Shown here piece after piece: positions 43,016 through 52,000 of a stretch of DNA of 64,000 nt. The notes under the pieces were generated by a model. It had not been told where the DNA came from. It worked only from the letters and a program-made list of their open reading frames with translations, and did not search any database. This stretch comes from CAZMYM01 sp964620325 (lineage in GTDB: Bacteria > Bipolaricaulota > Bipolaricaulia > UBA7950 > UBA9294): positions 1 through 64,000 of the forward strand of contig CAZUIM010000010.1 of the NCBI GenBank assembly GCA_964620325.1, read 5' to 3'. The translations under genes and the position numbers were made by a program. The first letter of the stretch is position 1. Every line of letters begins with the position of its first letter.

Positions 43016-43588
43016 ATGAGTTTCGAAAATCCAACGCCCTTCGAGAGACTCGGCCTCCGGATCGAGTGGGCGCTCAGCGGACCTCTGATCGCGCCGTACT
43101 TGCGGAATCTTGAACTCAGAGGAGACGAAACGCTCCTCGAGATCGGAGGAGGCGGCGGCGCGGTGACGAAGCAACTCACTTCGCTCCTTCCGAACGGACA
43201 GGTCGTCGGAGTCGATCCGTCGACGTATTGGACCGACGTCGCCCGCAAGCGTCTTCGACGGAAGAAGAACGTCTCCCTACTCGTCGGAGACGTCCTGTCG
43301 GTCGACCTTGCGCCCGAGTCCTTCGACGCGGTCCTCCTTCACTACGTCCTTCATGACATTCCGACGGCCAAACGACCCTCGACGTTCGATCGAATCTACG
43401 AGCTTCTGAAGGTCGGCGGTCGCCTGTTCCTCCGCGAGCCGACAAAGCCCGCCCACGGGATTCAGCCGCCCGAAGTTCGAGACCTCGCCGAATCAGTCGG
43501 TCTGCGGGAGGAAGAAGGACAAGAGCGGGCGTCGCGGTTGCTCGGCCGCCATTTCGACGGCGTCTTTCGAAAGGCCCAAGGCCCCTAG
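43016..43588 (+). CDS. Class I SAM-dependent methyltransferase (UbiE-like)
   Basis: A 190-residue protein with motif I LLEIGGGGGAVTKQL, VVGVDPSTYW as the end of strand 2, LLVGDVLSVDLAPESFDAVL, and VGGRLFLREP. Length and order match small UbiE/BioC-like methylases. The stop overlaps the DUF362 gene stop on the other strand by 4 bases. The ATG at 43016 is close to a weak GGGACC. Substrate unknown. Confidence 0.87.
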   Translation: MSFENPTPFERLGLRIEWALSGPLIAPYLRNLELRGDETLLEIGGGGGAVTKQLTSLLPNGQVVGVDPSTYWTDVARKRLRRKKNVSLLVGDVLSVDLAPESFDAVLLHYVLHDIPTAKRPSTFDRIYELLKVGGRLFLREPTKPAHGIQPPEVRDLAESVGLREEEGQERASRLLGRHFDGVFRKAQGP

Positions 43589-44735
43589 CGACGGATCACC
43601 CGGCCGAGGAGCGGAACGTCAACCTCGATCGCCGCCTCCGGGCAGAGCTCCTGGCAGCAGTAGCAGCGGATGCACCGCCGAACGTCGTGCCTCGGTGGGC
43701 AGAGACGTTCATCGTCAGCAAACGCGATCGCCTTCGGCGTCACCGGACAAACCTCGACGCACGTTCCGCACCGGGTGCATCGCTCGGGTCGAACAACAGG
43801 ACGGGGAACGACGAATCGACGTGCAAAGCGGCTGACGCGCCTCGGACCATCGGTCGTCGGTCGAAGGCTACGATTCACGTCGAAGTCGCCAACGACGAAG
43901 GTCTCGATCGGATCTCCGAGAAGGTCAACATCGATCGAACGGCCGAGACCGGCGGCCTCGCCGTGAACGATCGGCCGGACGAGGTCGACGTCGAGCCCGA
44001 TCAGTCGGCAGACCGTCGCATCGACGGCGACCGGATCGTCCGAGAGCAGGAGTACGTTCATCGGGCGAGGCCGCCCATTCCTCGGCCCGTTCCCTTCCAT
44101 CGCCACGATCCCGTCCATCACAAACAAGCGCGGGCGGAGGAGCAGACCCAGGTCCGCGAGCATTCGGGAGAAGAGATCGACGTTCGAAGCCGAGCGTGGA
44201 ACTCCGGCTTCATCGCGCCGACGATGCACCCGAACTGATTCTTGATCGCCCCAGTCACGCGCGTCAACCCGTGCGTCTTCATCCTCGGAAGGGAGACGAT
44301 CCCGTCGGCGTCGAGCGCCCCGCGGGCGACTGCGAACCGCTTGACCAAACGTCCGTCGGGGAACGAGATCTGAACGGAAGTTCGAAAGTCGGCCGCCCGA
44401 ATCTCGAGGTCCTCGGCAACCTCGGCGAGGCCGGTCCGGCGCGCGGCCCACGACATCGTCCCGAACCCCGGTGAGTCACCGTAGCTCAGAGATACGCCGG
44501 ATTCCCCCAGAACCTCGGCGACGGCCCGAAAAACGCTCGGATGAGTCGTCACCGCCCGCTCCGGCGGAGCCGGAACCAGGAGGTTCGGCTTGAGGAGGAT
44601 CCGCTCTCCGGCGCGGATGAAGCGGCCGACGCCTCCGAGGAGATCGAGCCCCCGCCGGACGGCCGCCCGGACAGCGTCGATCTCGTAGGTGTTACATCGA
44701 ACGACGGCGACACGCGACTCGAGCCGGTCACTCAT
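43585..44735 (-). pseudogene. DUF362 / 2[4Fe-4S] ferredoxin protein, split by one frameshift
   Basis: Frame 1 (44735 to ~44190) holds the DUF362 domain: VAVVRCNTYEIDAV, LLKPNLLVPAPP, VTTHPSVFRAV, YGDSPGFG and LPRMKTHGLTRVTGAIKNQFG. Frame 2 continues with ASNVDLFSRMLADL, PMNVLLLSDDPVAVDAT and a C-terminal ferredoxin with CTRCGTCVEVC and CIRCYCCQELC. Adding one base in CC at 44190-44191 gives ...EFHARASNVDLF and one continuous ~382-residue protein. Both parts are otherwise intact, so the break may be technical. Its start overlaps the CDF stop by 8 bases. Role probably electron transfer or cluster-linked enzymology; unknown. Confidence 0.8.
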
Positions 44736-45657
44736 CGCTCGCTCCGTCGCTCGGAGGACAGGATCGACATCGATCGTCCTCATCCGGGCAGGTCGAGCCG
44801 TCGTCCGCCTCCACCTCGATCGTGGCGTGCCTGATTCCCATCCCTCGCAGACTCTGCTTGATCGAACCTCGCAGGGTGACGACCGCCTCGTACGAGTCGA
44901 CATCTGCGGCAACGACGTGAGCGGTCAACACGTGATGCTCGCCGTCCTGCGACCAGATGTGAACGTGATGTACATCACAGACACCCGAAATACCGCGGAT
45001 CGCCCGCTCCACAGACTCGACGTCAAGGTCACTCGGCACCCCCTGCAACAGAATGGTCAGCGTCTCCTTCAGGCGTTTCCCGACGTTCCACAGGACGCAG
45101 CCGGTGATCGCGATCGACAAGATCGGATCGAGGATCGGCAGATCGCGGAACCACATCACCAGACTGGCGATCAGAACCGCGACCCAACCGAGGACATCCT
45201 CGACGAAGTGCCAGGTGACGATCCGCTCGCCGATCGAGCGTCCGCCGTGCATCCGAAGCGCGGCGACCCCGTTGACGGAGACTCCGACGAGCGCCAAGGC
45301 GAACATCCCACGCGCGTCCGTCGCCTCGGGGGAGAGGATCCGTGGGATCGCCTCGAACAACACGACCATCCCCCCGACGAACAGGACGAACGACATTACG
45401 AGCGCGCCGAGGAGGGAGAAGCGACGATAGCCGAACGTGAACGTCTCGCCCCCCGTTCGCTTCGAAATCCGCGTGAAGCGCCAGGTCAGGCCGAGGGCGA
45501 TGCTATCGCCAAGATCGTGGAGGGCATCCGACAGAACGGCCATGCTGTTCGTCCAGATCCCTCCCGCGATCTCGAACAACGTGAACGCGAGGTTGAGAAA
45601 GAACGCGACGCGGATCCGTCCCTCCGACGTCGGTCCGCCTGAATGCCCGTGCGCCAA
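44728..45657 (-). CDS. Cation diffusion facilitator (ZitB/CzcD-like)
   Basis: A 309-residue CDF protein with six membrane helices. Helix 2 carries VLSDALHDLGDSIALG and helix 5 HFVEDVLGW, the paired H-x3-D zinc sites of ZitB/CzcD exporters. The cytoplasmic C-terminal domain (SGVCDVHHVHIWSQDGEHHVLTAHV) is typical. The tail is Cys/Asp-rich (CPDEDDRCRSC) and may bind metal. Exports Zn2+, Cd2+ or similar. Divergent from the patatin gene. Confidence 0.93.
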   Translation of the reverse strand: MAHGHSGGPTSEGRIRVAFFLNLAFTLFEIAGGIWTNSMAVLSDALHDLGDSIALGLTWRFTRISKRTGGETFTFGYRRFSLLGALVMSFVLFVGGMVVLFEAIPRILSPEATDARGMFALALVGVSVNGVAALRMHGGRSIGERIVTWHFVEDVLGWVAVLIASLVMWFRDLPILDPILSIAITGCVLWNVGKRLKETLTILLQGVPSDLDVESVERAIRGISGVCDVHHVHIWSQDGEHHVLTAHVVAADVDSYEAVVTLRGSIKQSLRGMGIRHATIEVEADDGSTCPDEDDRCRSCPPSDGASDE

Positions 45658-45776
45658 CGCTCACCCCTCCCGAAGCGATCTTGGCGCGTCCCACGCAGAT
45701 CCGCAACTCATCCGACGACCGCCCGGCCGCGGTCGACGATGGTCAGCGACCGGCCGGTTCGCTAGCATAGATCACC

Positions 45777-46727
45777 ATGACGAACCAGACGGATCGCAGC
45801 ACCGGAGGGGTCAAGATCGGCCTCGCGCTCGGCTCCGGCGGCGCTAGAGGAGCGGCGCACACCGGCGTCATGAAGGTTCTCGATCGCGAGGGAATCGAGA
45901 TTTCGTCGATCGCCGGATCGAGCATCGGAGCTCTCGTCGGCGCGGCGCACGCCGTCGGTATCCCGGTCGAAGAGATCGAGCGCGAGTGGCGCGCGACCGA
46001 CGTCGCGAAGATCTTTCGCGGCTTCCTGCCGACGTTTCCACGCGCCGGTCTGAGCTCCGGAAACGAGTTACGAAAGATGCTCGCCGATCTGCTCGGGGAC
46101 GTCCTCATCGAGGATCTCCGGATTCCGTACGCGGCTGTCGCCTGCGACATCGATACGGGAACACCGCACATCTTCCGCGGCGGTTCTCTCCTCGACGCCG
46201 TTCGAGCGTCGACGGCGATCCCCGGGATCTTCCATCCGGTTCGATTCGGGAACCGCCTTCTCGTCGACGGCGGACTGATCGACCCGGTCCCGGTTGAGGT
46301 CTGTCGCTCGCTCGGGGCCGACGTCGTGATCGCCGTCGACATCACGCCGAGGCCGGTCCCCACGACGCCCCGCGGACGGGCGATCTGGTCGAGGATCGGC
46401 GAGCAGCTTCACGACGGACTGACCGAGCGGTCGTGGGTTCCGAACAGCCTGATCGAGGTCCTCGATTCGATCTTCAGTGAGCGGCCCGATCGAGCCCGCT
46501 CCCTCCCCGGCGTCTACAGCATTCTGAACCAGTCGCTTTCGATCCTCCTCCAAGAGGTCTTGCGACAGAAGCTGATCCTTCATCCGCCCGACGTGCTGAT
46601 CCGTCCCGACGTCTCGATCTCGTTCGCCGACTATCTGAGGGCGGCCGACGGAATCAAGGCCGGCGAAGCGGCCGCGGAAAACGCGATTCCGGCCATCCGG
46701 CGCATCCTGGAGTCGTTCGCCCGGTGA
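45777..46727 (+). CDS. Patatin-like phospholipase (RssA-like)
   Basis: A 316-residue patatin. GLALGSGGARGAAHTGV is the oxyanion-hole glycine loop, IAGSSIGALVGA the G-x-S-x-G nucleophile, and LLVDGGLIDPVPVEV the catalytic Asp in DGG. No signal peptide, so likely cytoplasmic lipid acyl hydrolase. The last ~70 residues (ISFADYLRAADGIKAGEAAAENAI) match bacterial RssA-like members. Confidence 0.95.
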   Translation: MTNQTDRSTGGVKIGLALGSGGARGAAHTGVMKVLDREGIEISSIAGSSIGALVGAAHAVGIPVEEIEREWRATDVAKIFRGFLPTFPRAGLSSGNELRKMLADLLGDVLIEDLRIPYAAVACDIDTGTPHIFRGGSLLDAVRASTAIPGIFHPVRFGNRLLVDGGLIDPVPVEVCRSLGADVVIAVDITPRPVPTTPRGRAIWSRIGEQLHDGLTERSWVPNSLIEVLDSIFSERPDRARSLPGVYSILNQSLSILLQEVLRQKLILHPPDVLIRPDVSISFADYLRAADGIKAGEAAAENAIPAIRRILESFAR

Positions 46728-46777
46728 AGGTTGCCGTCGATCTCGACTTACGCCATCATCTTTCCACGAGGTGACCG

Positions 46778-47248
46778 ATGAGACGCCGCGTCATACACTT
46801 GTTCTGTCTCACCGTCGTATTCACGTTCGTCGCGCTCGGCGTATGCGCGCAAGATGGTCCGGACGTCGTCGTCTTCTATCGCGAAGGATGTCACGACTGC
46901 GAACGGATGGACCGCGTCCTCGAGGAGATGCATGCGCTCGATCCGTCCCTCTCCGTCCGACACATCGAGGAAGGCGATCCGGACGGCGAACTCCTCTGGG
47001 CGCTGGCCACCGAGTACGGCATCTTCCCGACCAACTACCCGGTGATCTTCGTCGGAGACGAGGCGATTGTCGGCGTCGGGCTCGACAAGGAACTCCGCCT
47101 TCGAACGGCCGTCGAGGACTGCCTTCGGCGTGGATGCGATTCGCCCCTCCTTCGAGTCACCGGGCCGAAGATCCCGTGGCGCGCGTACATCGTCGCCGGG
47201 CTGATCGCCGTCGTCCTGCTGATGGTCGTTATCGACTACGCGATCTAG
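46778..47248 (+). CDS. Membrane-anchored thioredoxin-fold protein
   Basis: A 156-residue protein with a signal peptide (VIHLFCLTVVFTFVALGVCA), a thioredoxin/glutaredoxin-like domain with VVFYREGCHDCERMDRVLEEM (redox C-x2-C), NYPVIFVGDEAIVG with the cis-proline in NYP, and a C-terminal membrane helix (AYIVAGLIAVVLLMVVI). It should sit outside the inner membrane as a disulfide reductant or isomerase. GAGGTGACC precedes the ATG. No cytochrome-maturation or DsbD gene follows. Confidence 0.82.
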   Translation: MRRRVIHLFCLTVVFTFVALGVCAQDGPDVVVFYREGCHDCERMDRVLEEMHALDPSLSVRHIEEGDPDGELLWALATEYGIFPTNYPVIFVGDEAIVGVGLDKELRLRTAVEDCLRRGCDSPLLRVTGPKIPWRAYIVAGLIAVVLLMVVIDYAI

Positions 47249-47486
47249 GACCGCTACATTCCAGAACCGCGGAAGCCGGTCCGAGGAATTGCGCCAAGAA
47301 GCCCGGCCTGTGGCGGAACAGCTGGCCCTCGATTGGCCAGCCGAAGGTGAGCGCGAGCGCCCCGTCGTTCGTCAGACCGGCGGCGAGGGTCACGGCCGGT
47401 CCCTATCCAATCCGTGGTCCCGACTCCGGGGTGAAGGCCAATGACGTGAAGCCGAGTTCGGAGTCGCGATCGTCAGTCGCGCGGGC
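47249..47486. other. Intergenic region, possible remnant
   Basis: No intact gene. On the minus strand one frame near 47410-47290 reads AVTLAAGLTNDGALALTFGWP, like alternating beta strands of an exported protein, but it is interrupted by a stop and has no start. Too short to assign. Confidence 0.25.
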
Positions 47487-48338
47487 TCAGCGCCGGCGGG
47501 CGACTGCTCTCGCGAGCGGACGCACGAGGCAGTTTCTGACCAGCGTGCGACAATGCCGGTGGCGCATCAGCCACGCTGCAGCGGGAGGCGAGAACTTGCA
47601 GTAGGCTGCAACGAGCGCAAGTCCGAGGCGGCTTCGCATCAGTGTTCGGTCTCGCCATTTCCGCAGCGCCTCGACCTCCGTCGTCGCTTCGCTTCCCATG
47701 GCCGCGGTGGCGATGAAGCAGCCAGAACCCGATCGCTTGATACGCTTCCGAGCACCTGAGAGGTTCCGCTGCGCATTCTTCGCGTTCGGATACATCCTTA
47801 GGATCTCCTCGAACTGCTTCTCGGCCTCCTCCCATCGTTCGCAATCGATCAACAGGAGACCGAGGTTGTTCCTGGCGGCGCCGTTCCGAGGCTCCAATTC
47901 GATCGCTTCCCGATATGCGAGAATCGCGCCTTCCCGATCGCCACACTGCTTCCTCATGAGTCCGAGTCTGAAGAACGCGAGATCGAAGCGATCATCGGCC
48001 TCGACTGCGCGAGCGTAGGCTTCGCACGCCCCATCGGGCGACCGCATGGCTTCGAGGACGTACCCTAGGCGGCATGCAGCGTTGGCCAGGTCAGGGAACC
48101 GATCGAGCAACGTTTCGTATGTTGCTCTGGCCTCCCTGAACTCGCGTCGGTTCTCCAGATCGAGGCCTTTGCGATACGTCGCCTCGGCATCCGCGACGGT
48201 CGCCGGATCCGACTGCCTCTCCTTCCAGCGGGTGAACGCCGCATCCTGGCTCTCCGGCTCCGGCAATTGCTCGATGAGATCGTGGCGTCCCATGGCGCGG
48301 TAGACTCCGTGTTGGGAGTTCTTGAGATCCGTGTGCAT
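47487..48338 (-). CDS. TPR protein with C-terminal CFI-box
   Basis: A 283-residue protein. Residues ~55-195 hold four tetratricopeptide-like repeats (for example ATYETLLDRFPDLANAACRLG and AILAYREAIELEPRNGAARNNLG). Then comes CFIATAAMGSEATTEVEALRKWRD, the CFI-box also seen at the C-terminus of many bacterial proteins, and a hydrophobic stretch with CKFSPPAAAWL. The TPRs suggest protein binding. No signal peptide. Lower GC than the neighbours, so it may be an acquired gene. The ATG at 48338 follows GGAAGGTGAG. Confidence 0.8.
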   Translation of the reverse strand: MHTDLKNSQHGVYRAMGRHDLIEQLPEPESQDAAFTRWKERQSDPATVADAEATYRKGLDLENRREFREARATYETLLDRFPDLANAACRLGYVLEAMRSPDGACEAYARAVEADDRFDLAFFRLGLMRKQCGDREGAILAYREAIELEPRNGAARNNLGLLLIDCERWEEAEKQFEEILRMYPNAKNAQRNLSGARKRIKRSGSGCFIATAAMGSEATTEVEALRKWRDRTLMRSRLGLALVAAYCKFSPPAAAWLMRHRHCRTLVRNCLVRPLARAVARRR

Positions 48339-48470
48339 CCTCTCACCTTCCTGTCGTCGGGGTTACGTTAAGGCATTGAATCCTACACACTCCTTCGCCG
48401 ACGCGTTGAGTGGAGGACTCGACGGAGCCAGGTTCTTCGCGAGGCAGACCAGCTTCCGCTCTCCGTTGTC

Positions 48471-48530
48471 GGGCGGCGTCGCGGCGGAGCAACCGGGAAC
48501 CGGCGGTTCGAATCCCATCTCGTCCGCCCA
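48471..48530 (+). tRNA. tRNA-like 3' fragment (incomplete)
   Basis: GCGGTTCGAATCCC (around 48503-48516) is the T-arm consensus, followed by CTCGTCCGCCCA, like an acceptor 3' strand with G73 and CCA. G73 and this acceptor would suit tRNA-Ser. A partner GGGCGG lies at 48471-48476, but only 59 bases separate the ends, too few for a whole tRNA, and the T-stem has mismatches. No D- or anticodon arm was found. Best read as a tRNA remnant, perhaps an attachment-site copy. Confidence 0.35.
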
Positions 48531-48688
48531 TGGCAACTACAGGAACCCTGAATAGGGTCCAGACAGACGCCCAGCGCCAGGCTGAGCTTCCACAGCGGAA
48601 GCCTTCGATCACTGCGAAAGCTGGTCGCCCACCTCGCCCTGGCGGACGATGGGTCGGTCGGATAGCCTGCGATTCGAAAGGATCGCCG

Positions 48689-50353
48689 ATGATTGCCGCC
48701 AGCGCTTCCCGAATCACCGTGACGTACGCTTCGCATCCGGTCTTCACGAACCTCACCTGCGAGGTTCACGACAATCGGATCGCGGGGCTGATCGGGCCGA
48801 ACGGGTGCGGAAAGACGACGCTTCTCCGCGTTCTCGCCCGCGAGATCGATCCGAGCGCAGGGACCGTTTCGCGCCGAACCGGCCTCTCGATCGGTTACCT
48901 GACCCAAGAGGCCATCCTCGATCCGGGCGAGACGGTCTTCGAGGCGGCGCGGACCGAATCGTCCGAGCTGATCGAGATCGAGCGATCGCTTTCGTCGATC
49001 GAGGCACACCTCGGCGATCCGGCCGTCTACGAGGACGAGGATGTTCTTCACAGGACGCTCGGCGAACAGGAGGGACTCCTCGACGAATACGAACGACTCG
49101 GCGGACCCGCCCTCGACGCCCGAGTCCGCTCGGTCCTCCATGCACTCGGGTTTCGTGAGGACGACTTCGACCGGCCGGTCGGCACCCTCTCAGGGGGAGA
49201 GCGGAAGCTCGTCGGCATCGCGGCGCAGGCGGTTCGACGCCCCGACCTGCTCCTCCTCGACGAGCCGGACAATCACCTCGACCTCGACGGAAAGCGCCAC
49301 CTCGAACGGTTCTTCCGCGAGTTCGACGGGGGCGTCGTCCTTGTCTCGCACGACCGGTACCTTCTCGATCTCGTGGTCGACGAGATCCTCGAGCTCGAGG
49401 GCGGGGTCCTGAATCGGTTCGCCCGCAACTACTCCGAGTACGCGATCGAGAAGGAGGAACTCCGGGCACACGAGGAGCATCGGTACGCCGACCAGCAGAA
49501 GGAGATCCGCCGACTCGAGCAGTCGGCGAAGCGGCTGATGACCTGGGGCGTCGCGTTCGACAACGTGAAGTTCGTCAAGCGGGCGCAGGCGATCGAGAAG
49601 CGGATCGAACGGATGGACAAAGTCGAGCGTCCGCACGTTGAACGGCGAATGGACCTGCGGCTCTCCGGCTGGCGCGGGAGCACCAAGGTGCTCGAGATCG
49701 AGCGGCTGGAGAAATCCTACCCTCAACCGGATGGGCAGCCGAACCGCGTTCTCCGCGGGCTGCACCTGCTCATGCGGCATGGGGAGCGCGTCGGCCTCGT
49801 CGGCCCGAACGAAGCGGGGAAGTCAGTCCTCTTCCGGCTCGTCCTTGGGGAGGAGGCGCCGTCGGCAGGCTCGATCGTCGTCGGCCCGAGCGTCCGGATC
49901 GGGTACTACGCCCAGCAGCATGAGACTCTCGATCCGACCCGCTCGCTGATCGACACGCTCCGCCAAGCGGCCGGGATCTCCGACGAGGCGGCAACCCGAA
50001 CCTTGATGCGGTTCGCCTTCACCTACGATCAGGCGCGCCGGCCGGCGGGAGACTTGTCCGGCGGCGAGCGCAGTCGCCTCCAGCTCGCCCTGATCGTCCA
50101 GAGCGGGGCGAACTTCCTCCTCCTCGACGAGCCGACGAACAACCTCGACATTGCCTCGGCCGAAATCCTCGAGGAGGCCCTCGACTCGTTCGAGGGGGCC
50201 GTCCTCGCGATCTCGCACGACCGCTACTTCCTCGACCGCATTGCCGATCGGATCGTCGAGTTGTCTGACGGCGTCCTGGCCGAGTTCGCCGGGGGGTACA
50301 GCGAGTACGCGTCCAGACGTGGCCACGGGCCCGCGAACGGGAGGACCGAATGA
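48689..50353 (+). CDS. ABC-F family ATPase (second copy)
   Basis: A 554-residue soluble protein with two ABC domains. Domain 1: GPNGCGKTT, LSGGERKLV and LLLLDEPDNHLDL. Domain 2: GPNEAGKSV, LSGGERSRLQLA and LLLDEPTNNLDI. The linker (EEHRYADQQKEIRRLEQSAKRL) is helical as in ribosome-binding ABC-F proteins. In domain 1 DEPDNH replaces the usual DEPTNH. Lacks a Uup-type C-terminal coil. The ATG at 48689 is preceded by AAAGGA. The metallophosphatase gene overlaps its stop by 4 bases. Confidence 0.93.
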   Translation: MIAASASRITVTYASHPVFTNLTCEVHDNRIAGLIGPNGCGKTTLLRVLAREIDPSAGTVSRRTGLSIGYLTQEAILDPGETVFEAARTESSELIEIERSLSSIEAHLGDPAVYEDEDVLHRTLGEQEGLLDEYERLGGPALDARVRSVLHALGFREDDFDRPVGTLSGGERKLVGIAAQAVRRPDLLLLDEPDNHLDLDGKRHLERFFREFDGGVVLVSHDRYLLDLVVDEILELEGGVLNRFARNYSEYAIEKEELRAHEEHRYADQQKEIRRLEQSAKRLMTWGVAFDNVKFVKRAQAIEKRIERMDKVERPHVERRMDLRLSGWRGSTKVLEIERLEKSYPQPDGQPNRVLRGLHLLMRHGERVGLVGPNEAGKSVLFRLVLGEEAPSAGSIVVGPSVRIGYYAQQHETLDPTRSLIDTLRQAAGISDEAATRTLMRFAFTYDQARRPAGDLSGGERSRLQLALIVQSGANFLLLDEPTNNLDIASAEILEEALDSFEGAVLAISHDRYFLDRIADRIVELSDGVLAEFAGGYSEYASRRGHGPANGRTE

Positions 50354-50883
50354 GAATCGCCCTGGTCTCCGATACGCACGTGCCGACCTCGATTCGACGG
50401 GTTCCGGAAGCCCTCCTCGAAGCCGTCCGAGGCGTCGATCGGATCCTTCACGCCGGCGACTTGATCGAGTACGCCGTCTTCGAGCAACTCGACGCGATCG
50501 CGACGACGACGGCCGTCGTCGGGAACATGGACCCGCCGGAAGTGAAGGCGAGGTTCCGCGATCGGGAGATCCTCGAGATCGCCGGGCGGACGATCGGGCT
50601 CGCCCACGGCCACCAGCCTCGCGCTCTCCAGGATCGGTACATCGCCTTCGGCTACGACGATCCGGAGTTCGAGCTCTTCTACCAGGCGATGGTCGCGCAG
50701 CTCCCCGGGGCCGAGATCATCGTCTTCGGCCACTTCCATAGGCCGCTCGTCAAGCGCTGGAACGACGTCTTGTTCATCAACCCGGGCTCGATCGCTCCGC
50801 CGCACCGACGCCCGACCTATGCCCTTCTCGATCTCGACGACGAAATCGACGTCCGCATCGTCGAGCTTCCGCGAGCCGTGTAG
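50350..50883 (+). CDS. YfcE/MJ0936-type metallophosphoesterase
   Basis: A 177-residue calcineurin-like phosphoesterase: MRIALVSDTHVPTS (D-x-H), ILHAGDLIEYAVFEQL (GD), VVGNMDPPE (GN), GLAHGHQPRA (GH) and IIVFGHFHRPLVKR (GHxH), all metal-ligand motifs present. It hydrolyses phosphodiesters. ATGA overlap with the ABC-F stop shows translational coupling, though no functional link is known. Confidence 0.93.
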   Translation: MRIALVSDTHVPTSIRRVPEALLEAVRGVDRILHAGDLIEYAVFEQLDAIATTTAVVGNMDPPEVKARFRDREILEIAGRTIGLAHGHQPRALQDRYIAFGYDDPEFELFYQAMVAQLPGAEIIVFGHFHRPLVKRWNDVLFINPGSIAPPHRRPTYALLDLDDEIDVRIVELPRAV

Positions 50884-50968
50884 CGCTACGAGGCCAGCAC
50901 AGCCCTACAATCTGTCGAGCCGGGGGATGGATCTTCGCGTGAGACGCCGTCCTCAAAGGGAGTCGCAC

Positions 50969-51877
50969 ATGATCGATCAAGCGGAGCTGAAACGGCAGGA
51001 GTACGTCGGTCGGGTCAATCGGGTCCTCGACCACATCCGAGCGAATCTGTCCGGCGACCTCCGCCTGGAATCGCTCGCCCAGGTCGCCCACTTCTCCCCG
51101 CACCACTTCCACCGGGTCTTCAAGTCGATCGTCGGCGAGACGGTCAACGGCTACATCCGCCGCGTTCGGGCACAGCTCGCCGCGTCACAGCTGATCCAGA
51201 ACCCGACCCGGACGATCACCGAGATCGCAGTCGCCTGCGGGTACTCGTCGCCGTCGACCTTCGCCCGCGAGTTCCGGCGGCAATTCGGCATCTCGGCGTC
51301 TCAGTTTCGCGCCGGTGGGCACGAATCGATGGTCCGGTTCCGCGAGCAACTCCAGCAGAAGGGGGCCGAGTTCCTCCCTCAGCATGCCGAGCGAACCGAG
51401 ATGGTCTTCCGCGTCGAGACCCGGGAGGAACCGGAGCGCCACGTCGCGTACATTCGCCACGTCGGACCGTACGACCGAATCGGAAAGGCCTTCGGACGCC
51501 TGATGCGGTGGGCCGGCCCGCGCCGGCTTCTCCGCTTCCCGGAGACGGAGATCCTGACGATCTATCATGACAATCCGGACGTGACCCCGGTCGACAAGCT
51601 CCGGGCCGACGCCTGTATCACCGTTCCGGAAGGGACCAAGACGAAGCGGGACATCGGAACGAGAAACGTCCCCGGCGGCCTCTTCGCGGTTGCCTATGTG
51701 GAGATCGATCCGTCTCAGTACGGGGAGGCGTGGGATCGTCTTTTCGACGAGTGGATGCCGCAATCGGGCTATCAACCGGACGATCGCCTCTGCTTCGAGC
51801 GCTACTTGAACGACCCAAAGACGCATCCTCAACGAAAACACATCGTCGAGATCTGCGAACCGATCCGGCCCCTCTAG
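50969..51877 (+). CDS. AraC-family regulator with GyrI-like effector domain
   Basis: A 302-residue protein. Residues 10-112 form two AraC helix-turn-helix motifs (SLAQVAHFSPHHFHRVFKSI and TEIAVACGYSSPSTFAREFRRQFG). Residues ~140-300 are a GyrI-like (SOUL/Rob type) small-molecule-binding domain with VAYIRHVGPYDRIG and GLFAVAYVEIDPSQYGEAWD. Such regulators sense hydrophobic or cationic compounds. The ATG at 50969 is used; upstream codons are not family-like. Three direct repeats follow the gene, before a stand-alone copy of its own effector domain. Confidence 0.93.
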   Translation: MIDQAELKRQEYVGRVNRVLDHIRANLSGDLRLESLAQVAHFSPHHFHRVFKSIVGETVNGYIRRVRAQLAASQLIQNPTRTITEIAVACGYSSPSTFAREFRRQFGISASQFRAGGHESMVRFREQLQQKGAEFLPQHAERTEMVFRVETREEPERHVAYIRHVGPYDRIGKAFGRLMRWAGPRRLLRFPETEILTIYHDNPDVTPVDKLRADACITVPEGTKTKRDIGTRNVPGGLFAVAYVEIDPSQYGEAWDRLFDEWMPQSGYQPDDRLCFERYLNDPKTHPQRKHIVEICEPIRPL

Positions 51878-51885
51878 CACCGAGC

Positions 51886-51943
51886 GCAAGATTCGGCAAA
51901 CGTCCGACAAGATCGGCCAACAGGAACGCAAGATGCGGGAAGA
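51886..51943 (+). promoter_or_regulatory. Three imperfect direct repeats, candidate AraC-type operator
   Basis: GCAAGATTCGGCAAAC (51886), GACAAGATCGGCCAAC (51906) and GCAAGATGCGGGAAGA (51928) are imperfect copies starting 20 and 22 bases apart, about two helical turns each, on one DNA face. They lie between the AraC-GyrI regulator and the GyrI gene it probably controls. No other operator-like sequence is evident in this 120-base gap. Confidence 0.55.
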
Positions 51944-52000
51944 CACCGGCCCGCGGCGTCGCTAGCCTCGTTTCATCTCGGCTCGAACTAGGAGGTAGCT

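Noticed and set aside
48339..48688. tmRNA (ssrA) gene
   Set aside because: The tRNA-like 3' end is there, but no matching 5' GGGG...-type end or tag-peptide reading frame was found.
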